Assembly: GCA_005772945.1 (NCBI GenBank)
Contig: SXIE01000359.1
Coordinates: 1 to 7,216, forward strand
DNA: 7,216 nucleotides
Direction of reading: 5' to 3'
Origin: Pseudomonadota bacterium
Lineage (GTDB): Bacteria > Myxococcota > UBA9042 > PHBI01
The notes under the pieces were generated by a model, which worked only from the letters and a program-made list of their open reading frames with translations, had not been told where the DNA came from and ran no database searches. Positions within the stretch are counted from its first letter, which is position 1. Every line of letters begins with the position of its first letter. This document shows, in pieces, positions 1 to 5,197 of the stretch. A program made the position numbers and the translations under genes.

Positions 1-254
1 GCTTTGCGCGTGCGCACGATGCGGTCCGACTGGGTCTGGACCTCCATGCCGTCCATCACCTGCGCGTGGCACGACGGCACGGGCTTGGGCGACTTGTTCG
101 TGTCGCACAGACACATCCGGCAGTTCGCCGCGACCGACAACCCCGGGTGGTAGCAGAACGTCGGGATCTCGATCCCGAGCTGGGCCGCAGCCTGCAGGAT
201 GGTCGCCCCGGGCGGGGCCGTGACCTCTTGTCCATCGATCTTGAGCGTCGGCAT
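1..254 (-). CDS. nuoG: NADH-quinone oxidoreductase subunit G (NuoG), N-terminal part, cut by window edge
   Basis: NuoG is the large iron-sulfur subunit of the complex I peripheral arm; it passes electrons from the NADH-oxidising module toward quinone. Only the first 84 codons lie here and the frame is open at base 1. They form the N-terminal [2Fe-2S] ferredoxin-like domain: cluster cysteines at residues 34, 45, 48 and 62, in the family context IPTFCYHPGLSVAANCRMC followed by KSPKPVPSC and the motif VMDGMEV. The ATG at 254-252 starts a product that begins directly at the usual family start (MPTLKIDG), with GAGGA close upstream at a short spacing. An upstream ATG at 291-289 is out of frame. It follows nuoD after 66 bp, a wider gap than elsewhere in the cluster. 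Residue 50 is an additional cysteine (CRMCLCD) where the family mostly has an aliphatic residue. The downstream [4Fe-4S] and molybdopterin-like domains are outside the window. Confidence 0.93.
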   Translation of the reverse strand, partial: MPTLKIDGQEVTAPPGATILQAAAQLGIEIPTFCYHPGLSVAANCRMCLCDTNKSPKPVPSCHAQVMDGMEVQTQSDRIVRTRK

Positions 255-320
255 GTTCCTCGGCCTTCGTCACGAGCGGCTGTGGCGCCATCAGCGCCTA
301 TCAGGGGCAGGCAGCGCCTG

Positions 321-1559
321 TCAGCGATCCACTTCGCCGCCGATCATATTGATGGTGTCGAACGTCGGGATGATGTCCGCCAGCGACCCGCCGACGATCA
401 TCGGCTTGAGCGCCTGCATGACCGCGAAGCACGGCGGCCGCACCTTCACGCGCCAGGGGCGGCCCGATCCGTCCGACACGATGTAGAACCCGAGCTCGCC
501 GTTGGCGGCCTCGGTGTAGCCGTAAACCTCGCCGGCCGGGACCTTCACGCCTTCCATGATGATCTTGAAGTGCGCGATCATCCCTTCGATCGTGTTGTAG
601 ACCGCCTCTTTCGGCGGCAAGACGATGCGCCAGTCGGCGATGTCGACCGGGCCCGGCTGGATGCTCGCCAAGCACTGATCGATGATGCGGAACGACTGGT
701 AGATCTCGGCCTGGCGCACGAGGTAGCGGTCGTAGTTGTCGCCCTTGTGGCCGACCGGGACGTCGAAGTCGACCTTGTCGTAATAGAGGTAGGGCGCCGC
801 GACGCGCACGTCGTAGTCGACGCCGGCCGAGCGGAGGCACGGGCCAGTGAAGCCGTACTCGATCGCGTCGGCTGCGCTGATGGCGCCGACGCCGGCCATG
901 CGGTCATAGAAGATGCGGTTGCGCGTGAGCAGCGTGTCCGCGTCCTTCATGAGGCGCAAGATCTCGGCTTTCGCCTCGCGGTAGCGGTCCCCGAACTTCG
1001 GATAGAGGTCGTGCTTGAGGCCGCCCACGCGCGTGTACGAGTTCGTCATGCGCGCGCCGGTGAGCTCTTCGATGACGTCCCAGAGCGCCTCGCGTCCCTG
1101 CACGCAATAGAGGAACGGCGTGAACCCGCCGAGCTCGAGCGCGCCTGCAGCGATGGCCGTCAGGTGGTCGGTGATGCGCGCAATCTCGGCGACGATCATC
1201 CGGATCCACTTGCAGCGCGGGGTCACGTCGACGCCGAGCGCCTTCTCGACCGCGAGCACCCAACCGACATTGTTGCACATCGGCGAGCAGTAGTTCAGGC
1301 GGTCCGTGTACGGGATGACCTGGTTGTAGGTCGCCACCTCGGCCATCTTCTCGAAGCCGCGATGGAGGTAGCCGATCTTGACGTCGACATCGATGACCGT
1401 CTCGCCATCGAGCGTCAGGATCATCTGCATCGTGCCGTGGGTCGCCGGGTGCGACGGGCCCATCGCGATCTGCAGGTACTCGGTGTGGAACTGTTCGTCG
1501 TGCTTCACCGGCGGGGCGGGGCGATGCGCGTGGGCGGCGTGAGAGGCGTCGTGGTCCAT
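321..1559 (-). CDS. nuoD: NADH-quinone oxidoreductase subunit D (NuoD, 49 kDa type)
   Basis: NuoD is the hydrogenase-derived subunit of the complex I connecting arm that, with NuoB, forms the quinone-reducing cavity. The 412-residue product is full length for the family (about 380-430). Visible landmarks are GPSHPATHG at residues 34-42, whose second His (41) matches the quinone-binding His of the 49 kDa subunit; YTDRLNYCSPMCNN at 84-97, with Tyr90 at the position of the quinone-site Tyr; the central GGLKHDL region; and the typical C-terminal end FDTINMIGGEVDR. The first 25 residues are His-rich (H3, H7, H10, H12, H20, H25) and precede the conserved core. The ATG at 1559 has GAGG a few bases upstream, inside the end of nuoC, and only 3 bp separate the two genes, so translation is probably coupled. 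NuoC and NuoD are separate here, unlike the fused NuoCD of Escherichia coli. Confidence 0.97.
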   Translation of the reverse strand: MDHDASHAAHAHRPAPPVKHDEQFHTEYLQIAMGPSHPATHGTMQMILTLDGETVIDVDVKIGYLHRGFEKMAEVATYNQVIPYTDRLNYCSPMCNNVGWVLAVEKALGVDVTPRCKWIRMIVAEIARITDHLTAIAAGALELGGFTPFLYCVQGREALWDVIEELTGARMTNSYTRVGGLKHDLYPKFGDRYREAKAEILRLMKDADTLLTRNRIFYDRMAGVGAISAADAIEYGFTGPCLRSAGVDYDVRVAAPYLYYDKVDFDVPVGHKGDNYDRYLVRQAEIYQSFRIIDQCLASIQPGPVDIADWRIVLPPKEAVYNTIEGMIAHFKIIMEGVKVPAGEVYGYTEAANGELGFYIVSDGSGRPWRVKVRPPCFAVMQALKPMIVGGSLADIIPTFDTINMIGGEVDR

Positions 1560-1562
1560 CGG

Positions 1563-2060
1563 TCAGACCTCGCTCGGGAGCGTGGGCATCGGCATGAGCG
1601 GCTGATAGCCGCGCTGCGGGTAGTCCTTGCGCAGCGCGTGCCCCACGAACTCCTCGTTCGTCAGGATGCGCCGGAGATCCGGGTGGCCTTCGAAGCGAAT
1701 GCCGATGAGGTCCCAGGCCTCGCGCTCGAACCAGTCGACCCCACGCCAAATCGAGATCACCGACGGGACCACGCAGTCGCCTTCGGGAACCTCGACCTTC
1801 AGGCGAATGCGCTTCTTATGGGTCACGCTGTAGAGGTGGTAGACGGCCTCGAAGCGCGGTGTCTTGTACCCCAAGTAATCGACGCCGCAGACGTCGATCG
1901 GCATCTTGAAGTCCATCGCGGGATCGTCGCGTAGAAATCGACAAATCTCGAGGAGATACTCGCGCTTGACCACGACCGTGTCGTCGCCACGCCAGGCGTG
2001 CTGCGAGACGATGGCATCGGGGAAGCGGGTGGTGATGGCGAGGGCGGCGTTGGCGGACAT
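1563..2060 (-). CDS. nuoC: NADH-quinone oxidoreductase subunit C (NuoC, 30 kDa type)
   Basis: NuoC is the 30 kDa-type subunit of the complex I connecting arm; it packs against NuoD and NuoB and carries no cofactor. The 165-residue product has the family signature at residues 112-147: EREAWDLIGI, then FEGHPDLRRIL, then GHALRKDYP. The N-terminal half (residues 1-110) is the usual alpha/beta domain, including the segment VYHLYSVTHKKRIRLKVEV typical of the family. The ATG at 2060-2058 lies 4 bp after the nuoA stop, with GGGAG seven bases upstream inside the last nuoA codons, so nuoA and nuoC are very likely translationally coupled. The gene directly follows nuoA: the nuoB gene that normally sits between nuoA and nuoC is missing, and there is no room for a remnant of it. 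Confidence 0.96.
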   Translation of the reverse strand: MSANAALAITTRFPDAIVSQHAWRGDDTVVVKREYLLEICRFLRDDPAMDFKMPIDVCGVDYLGYKTPRFEAVYHLYSVTHKKRIRLKVEVPEGDCVVPSVISIWRGVDWFEREAWDLIGIRFEGHPDLRRILTNEEFVGHALRKDYPQRGYQPLMPMPTLPSEV

Positions 2061-2064
2061 CGCG

Positions 2065-2448
2065 TCACTCCCAGTTCATCGCGCCACGCTTCCACTCGTA
2101 AACGAGCCCGAGCGTGAGCACCGCGATGAAGAACATCATGCCGCCGAACGCGATCCCGCCGAACGCGCTGTCGGCCAGAAAATCGTTATATTTCGCGGCC
2201 CACGGGTAGATGAACACCACCTCCAAATCGAAGAGGAGGAAGAGGATGGCGGTCATGTAGAACTTCACCGAGAAGCGGTGACGCGGCTTGCCGAGCGGCT
2301 CGTCGCCGGACTCGTACGGGATGCCTTTCTCACGCGTGGACCGCCGCGGGCCCAGCATGCGGTTGAGCAGCAGGATGAGGGCGGCCATGCCGACCACCAA
2401 GATGCTGCACGCGACGACCGGGACGTACGGCGCGTAGTTCGAGTCCAC
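2065..2448 (-). CDS. nuoA: NADH-quinone oxidoreductase subunit A (NuoA, ND3 type)
   Basis: NuoA is a small membrane subunit of complex I (mitochondrial ND3) at the junction of membrane and peripheral arms; its first loop lies over the quinone-site entrance. With a GTG start at 2448 the product is 127 residues, normal for the family. Three membrane helices are visible at about residues 8-30, 63-84 and 97-118. The loop motif GIPYESGDEPLG (42-53) is the family signature, with Ser47 where mitochondrial ND3 has the switch cysteine, as in several bacterial NuoA proteins. Helix 2 contains the conserved acidic pair in FDLEVVF. The frame stays open upstream to 2619, but that extension is Arg/Pro/Gly-rich, lies in the repeat-rich leader and has no family likeness. 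The GTG is preceded by AGGGG at a 5-base spacing, which decides the start. First nuo gene of the operon. Confidence 0.93.
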   Translation of the reverse strand: MDSNYAPYVPVVACSILVVGMAALILLLNRMLGPRRSTREKGIPYESGDEPLGKPRHRFSVKFYMTAILFLLFDLEVVFIYPWAAKYNDFLADSAFGGIAFGGMMFFIAVLTLGLVYEWKRGAMNWE

Positions 2449-2453
2449 TGAAA

Positions 2454-2458
2454 CCCCT
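2454..2458 (-). promoter_or_regulatory. Ribosome binding site deciding the GTG start of nuoA
   Basis: On the minus strand the sequence reads AGGGG, then TTTCA, then GTG. This is the only Shine-Dalgarno-like element in good position for an in-frame start, and the protein from this GTG begins exactly where NuoA family members begin. It argues against the longer open frame reaching up to 2619. Confidence 0.6.
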
Positions 2459-2466
2459 GCAAGAGA

Positions 2467-2558
2467 GCCAGAAGGCCTGGCGAGCCCAGGTCGCCCCCGG
2501 CGAGAAGTTGAGGCCAGAAGGCCCGGCCGAGCCAGGCTGTCCCCGCAGCGAGAGTATG
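2467..2558. repeat. Imperfect tandem duplication of about 46 bp in the nuoA leader
   Basis: Two adjacent copies start at 2467 and 2513, both with GCCAGAAGGCC, followed by related GC-rich sequence (GGCGAGCCCAGG versus GGCCGAGCCAGG, then CCCCCGGCGAGA versus CCCCGCAGCGAGA) with a few substitutions and one-base indels. Each copy contains short inverted repeats; for example GCCAG at 2467-2471 pairs with CTGGC at 2477-2481, and CCTGG at 2476-2480 with CCAGG at 2486-2490. The copies lie between the FmdB-type gene and the nuoA ribosome binding site, within the presumed untranslated leader. Function unknown; it may simply be an old local duplication. Confidence 0.65.
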
Positions 2559-2571
2559 TCGTCGCTGCGGG
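2542..2571 (-). promoter_or_regulatory. Perfect 10-bp inverted repeat (hairpin) in the nuoA leader
   Basis: CCCGCAGCGA at 2542-2551 is the exact reverse complement of TCGCTGCGGG at 2562-2571, with a 10-base loop. In RNA this would be a stable GC-rich stem. It lacks a following T-run on either strand, so it is not a classical intrinsic terminator. It could end the fmdB transcript by another route, act in the nuo leader, or bind a protein as DNA. Position is about 94 bases upstream of the nuoA start. Confidence 0.5.
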
Positions 2572-2610
2572 CGCTCGCGTTGCGGCTAGGCCGCCTCCCA
2601 AGCTGGCTCG

Positions 2611-2638
2611 GGGTAACATGTGCCCCCACGCGGGTCAA
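2611..2638 (-). promoter_or_regulatory. Weak candidate promoter for the nuo operon
   Basis: On the minus strand TTGACC (2638-2633) matches five of six bases of the sigma-70 -35 consensus, followed after 16 bases by TTACCC (2616-2611), a poor -10 match. It is the best such pair I can see between fmdB and nuoA. Promoters of GC-rich bacteria are often degenerate, so this is only a pointer; the nuo genes might also be read through from the genes upstream. Confidence 0.25.
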
Positions 2639-2702
2639 GCCGGCCGGGAGCGTCGTTTTCGCGCGGTGGGAGCGTGCACGGGGCGAGCCCGCGCGCCGGC
2701 GT

Positions 2703-3017
2703 TCAATCGCTCTTCGACTTGGTGTCGCTGGTCGCGGCGGGCTTGGTCGCGGCGGGCTTGGCTTCGGGCGTCGGCTTGGGCGTCGCCGGCGCGGCGTCGC
2801 CGTCCGACCTCTCGCTGGCGGGGGCCTTGGACGCGCTCGAGGCGTAGTCGGTCGCGTACCAGCCGCTGCCCTTGAGCACGAACGAGGTGCGGCTCATGAC
2901 GCGCTGGAGGGCGTCGGCGCCGCAGTGCTTGCAGGTCGTCTGCGGGGCGTCGCTCATCTTCTGGAGGACCTCGAGGTGCTGACCGCAGCTGTCACAACGA
3001 TACTCGTAGATCGGCAT
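2703..3017 (-). CDS. FmdB-family zinc-ribbon protein
   Basis: A small FmdB-type zinc-ribbon protein of 104 residues. The N-terminus MPIYEYRCDSCG is diagnostic of the family. Two CxxC pairs (C8/C11 and C29/C32) should bind one zinc, and the segment SSFVLKGSGWYATDY-like (actual form TSFVLKGSGWYATDY, about residues 45-59) completes the conserved core. The family is named after a proposed formamidase/amidase regulator, but its molecular role in most bacteria is unknown. From about residue 60 the protein is a disordered Ala/Pro/Lys/Ser tail, including a perfect 15-bp tandem duplication (2731-2745 and 2746-2760) that encodes KPAAT twice. The ATG at 3017 has AAGG six bases upstream. It lies 49 bp after the radical SAM gene in the same direction, so co-transcription is likely; nuoA begins 254 bp further on. 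Confidence 0.88.
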   Translation of the reverse strand: MPIYEYRCDSCGQHLEVLQKMSDAPQTTCKHCGADALQRVMSRTSFVLKGSGWYATDYASSASKAPASERSDGDAAPATPKPTPEAKPAATKPAATSDTKSKSD

Positions 3018-3045
3018 ACCGGACCTTGGTGGACGGGGCGCCGCA

Positions 3046-3061
3046 GCGCGTTCGTTCGCGC
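3046..3061 (-). terminator. Short GC hairpin after the radical SAM gene, doubtful terminator
   Basis: GCGCG at 3046-3050 and CGCGC at 3057-3061 pair around the loop TTCGTT, five bases past the stop codon of the radical SAM gene. There is no T-run after the stem on the minus strand, and the stem is only 5 bp, so termination is doubtful; it may be a simple consequence of base composition. Confidence 0.2.
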
Positions 3062-3066
3062 GCGAC

Positions 3067-4455
3067 TCAGACGACGGCCGGCGCGGGCTCGGCCATCACG
3101 CGGCGCGGGGGGTTGAAGTAGCCGAAGCGCAGCAGCGGGAAGCGGCGGCGCAGCTCGACCAGCCAGGTGCGGAGCCCCATCGGCTCGCCGCTGTGACCCG
3201 CGTCCCGTACGGTCGCGAGGTACATCTCGGGGTCGATGTTGAGGTTGCGTAGCTGGACCATGTCGATCTGATCGTCGGCGATCCAGCTGGTGAGTGCCTC
3301 GAGCTCCGCGGCCGTGTCGGTCACGCCCGGGAAGACGAAGTAGTTGAGCATGACGTAGCCGCCGCGGGCGCGGACGATTTTGGACGAGCGGCGGACGTCG
3401 TCGAAGGTGTAGCCGCGCGGGCGGTAGTAGGCGTGGTAGATGGCGGCGCGCGCGCTGTTGGTCGAGATGCGCAAGGAGTCGAGGCCGGCGTCCATGAGGC
3501 GGGCGACGGCGTCGGGGCGCGAGGCGTTCGAGTTGAGGTTGACGATGCCGCGGGGCTCGCGCTGGCGGATGAGGCGCACGGCGGCTTCGAGTTGCGGGGC
3601 CTGCATGAGCGGCTCGCCCTCGCAGCCCTGGCCGAAGGAGACGACGGCGTCGGCGCCGACGCGCGCGATGTGTCCGAGGGCCAGCTCGGCGATTTCTTCC
3701 GGGGTCGGCGCGAAGCCGATGCGATCGTGGGCGGCCGTCGGGATGTCGTCGCCGGCCTTCGGTTGGAAGCTGATGCAGCCGACGCAGAGCGCGTTGCAGG
3801 TCGGGGCCGCGGGCATCGGGGCTTCGAAGCGATCGAGGAAATAGTTCTGCGCGGCGCGGCAGTGGTAGGTGAGGGCGCAGTGCTCGAGATGGCCGATGAG
3901 GCGGTTCTGCGGGTGCGCGGCGAGGCGCGCGGCGACGCGCTTGGTGATGTCGTCGAGGTCGAAGCGGTAGGGATCTTGGCGGGTGTCGTCGTCGACGCGC
4001 AGGGTCGCCGTGACGAATTCGCCGTTGCGGATCCCGACGGCGCTGTAGCCGAAGAGCGGCAGGGCGGGGGCGTCCGCCAGTGACTCATAGGCGGGCAGCA
4101 GCATCCTCAGATAGGCGGGCGCGATGAAGCAGGCGACGGCGGTCGTGCCGGGCTCGTCGAAGACGACGACCTCGTCGGCTTGGCGATCGAAGCCGGCGGC
4201 GCGGCGGCCGGGCAGCGTGAAGAGGTCGCTGCCGCGCGGGAGCGGGACGAGCTCGTCGTCGGCCAGCGGGCGCCAGCATTCGCCATCCCAGCCGAGCATC
4301 TCGAGCTCGGGGTGCTCGAGGATCTGGCCCTGGTGGTCGGCGAAGGCCATGTGGGCGCGGGCGCGGGCGCGGGCGGGCGCGGCCGGGCGGCTCTGGGCGG
4401 GAGTCGCGGCGGATGATGGCGCGGGCGGGGGGCGTGAGGGCTTGCGAGCGAACAT
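3067..4455 (-). CDS. Radical SAM protein of unassigned function
   Basis: A 462-residue protein with a radical SAM core. Cys220, Cys224 and Cys227 (CNALCVGC) form the CxxxCxxC motif that binds the [4Fe-4S] cluster, and FGQGCEGEPL at 274-283 corresponds to the glycine/glutamate motif that contacts S-adenosylmethionine. LRISTNS (328-334) and NYFVFPGVTD (371-380) fit later barrel strands. Before the core is a domain of about 170 residues (roughly 45-215) with two more cysteines (C193, C199 in HCALTYHC) just ahead of the cluster motif; I do not recognise it. I cannot name a substrate. The first 35 residues are Pro/Ala/Arg low-complexity, encoded partly by a GGGCGC-type hexamer run at 4354-4376. 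Met36 (4350) is an alternative start; neither start has a good ribosome binding site. The gene is followed 49 bp later by the FmdB-type zinc-ribbon gene. Confidence 0.88.
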   Translation of the reverse strand: MFARKPSRPPPAPSSAATPAQSRPAAPARARARAHMAFADHQGQILEHPELEMLGWDGECWRPLADDELVPLPRGSDLFTLPGRRAAGFDRQADEVVVFDEPGTTAVACFIAPAYLRMLLPAYESLADAPALPLFGYSAVGIRNGEFVTATLRVDDDTRQDPYRFDLDDITKRVAARLAAHPQNRLIGHLEHCALTYHCRAAQNYFLDRFEAPMPAAPTCNALCVGCISFQPKAGDDIPTAAHDRIGFAPTPEEIAELALGHIARVGADAVVSFGQGCEGEPLMQAPQLEAAVRLIRQREPRGIVNLNSNASRPDAVARLMDAGLDSLRISTNSARAAIYHAYYRPRGYTFDDVRRSSKIVRARGGYVMLNYFVFPGVTDTAAELEALTSWIADDQIDMVQLRNLNIDPEMYLATVRDAGHSGEPMGLRTWLVELRRRFPLLRFGYFNPPRRVMAEPAPAVV

Positions 4456-4528
4456 GGCCGCGAGCGCGTCTCACGAACGCGCGGCGATTTCAAGGTCGCA
4501 GTCGCGTCGCGTGTGCGACGATAGCGGG

Positions 4529-4556
4529 CGAGGGCGGCCGAAGGCGGCGGCCCTCG
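4529..4556 (+). promoter_or_regulatory. Inverted repeat just before the DUF454 gene ribosome binding site
   Basis: CGAGGGC (4529-4535) and GCCCTCG (4550-4556) are perfect reverse complements, and inside the loop GCC-GAA-GGC (4537-4545) can also pair. The stem ends at the first base of the GGGAG element (4556-4560) of the next gene, so a folded leader could influence its translation. A second small hairpin, CGTCGC-GTGT-GCGACG, lies at 4505-4520. Both sit in the 109-bp divergent spacer between the radical SAM and DUF454 genes, where no clear promoter is visible. Confidence 0.35.
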
Positions 4557-4564
4557 GGAGTCCG

Positions 4565-5197
4565 ATGGCCACGAGCGACAAACGCCGGTCTGGAACGTCT
4601 GCTGGCGCGAAAGCGCGGCGCGGCGTCGGCGGCGGAGCGTCTGCGAGAGCGCGTGCACGCGAGGCGAGCCGCGCCGACTGGCGCGCGGCGCGGGGCACGT
4701 TCCACCGCGACGTGCGGCTGGATCCGTCGCGCTGGGCGCGCGTCCTTTGGATGGCGGCGGGGATCGCGTCGGCGGTCGTCGGCGTGCTCGGGGTGCTGCT
4801 GCCGGTCATTCCCGGGACGCCGTTCCTGGTGCTATCGGCGGTGTGCTGGGTGCGTTCGTCGAAGAAACTCTATGTGGCGTTGCTCGAGAACCGCTTCGCG
4901 GGCCCGCTGCTCTACCGTTGGCGCAAGACCGGCACGCTCGAGCCGCGGTTCCGCCTGGTGATTGTGCTGACGGTGGTCGTGTCGGTCGCCATCTCGGCGA
5001 TCTTCATCGCGCCGAGCGGGTGGCCGCAGGTGTTCGTCGTGACGCTCGGCGCCGTCGGGGTCGTCGTCATCCTGCGCATTCCGACCGTGCCGCGGGGGGG
5101 GCAGGGACGACCGGACGGGGTGGGAGGCCGGCGGTCTGCCAGAAGTCAGCGTCGGGCGCGCGCTCGAAGCGGCGCGGCGTTCCGTCCGGGTGGTTGA
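4565..5197 (+). CDS. DUF454 (YbaN-type) small inner-membrane protein
   Basis: A membrane protein of the DUF454/YbaN family, function unknown. With the ATG at 4565 it has 210 residues, longer than the usual 115-150. The conserved core spans about residues 58-174: helix 1 at about 61-80, the signature LPVIPGTPFLVLSAVCW (79-95) leading into a re-entrant or second hydrophobic segment, the family segment RSSKKLYVALLENRFAGPLLYRW (97-119), then hydrophobic helices at about 130-149 and 154-171 ending in ILRIPT. The start is chosen because GGGAG lies four bases upstream; the Arg/Ala-rich residues 1-50 are not conserved, and a GTG at 4712 (residue 50) is an alternative. The tail after residue 174 is Arg/Gly-rich, begins at a run of eight G (5094-5101), and is read antisense to the convergent pseudouridine synthase gene, so it may have no function. 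Transcribed divergently from the radical SAM gene. Confidence 0.8.
   Translation: MATSDKRRSGTSAGAKARRGVGGGASARARAREASRADWRAARGTFHRDVRLDPSRWARVLWMAAGIASAVVGVLGVLLPVIPGTPFLVLSAVCWVRSSKKLYVALLENRFAGPLLYRWRKTGTLEPRFRLVIVLTVVVSVAISAIFIAPSGWPQVFVVTLGAVGVVVILRIPTVPRGGQGRPDGVGGRRSARSQRRARARSGAAFRPGG

Noticed and set aside
66..1934. Very long plus-strand open frame (622 codons) opposite nuoD and nuoC
   Set aside because: It is exactly antisense to two clearly recognised complex I genes; its translation is Arg/Asp/Val/His-rich with no domain likeness, as expected from third-position GC in the opposite strand.
2449..2619. N-terminal extension of NuoA up to 2619
   Set aside because: The extra residues are Arg/Pro/Gly-rich, encoded by the leader duplication, and the NuoA family starts at the GTG at 2448, which has its own ribosome binding site.
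2449..2702. A hidden nuoB or other small gene between fmdB and nuoA
   Set aside because: The stretch is too short for NuoB (about 160 residues or more) and no frame shows its cysteine motifs; only repeats and inverted repeats are visible.
3433..4083. Plus-strand open frame opposite the radical SAM gene
   Set aside because: Antisense of a gene with intact cluster and SAM-binding motifs; the translation has no recognisable domain.
4124..4564. Upstream extension of the DUF454 reading frame into the radical SAM gene
   Set aside because: It is antisense to the radical SAM N-terminus and not conserved; the ATG at 4565 with GGGAG is a better start.
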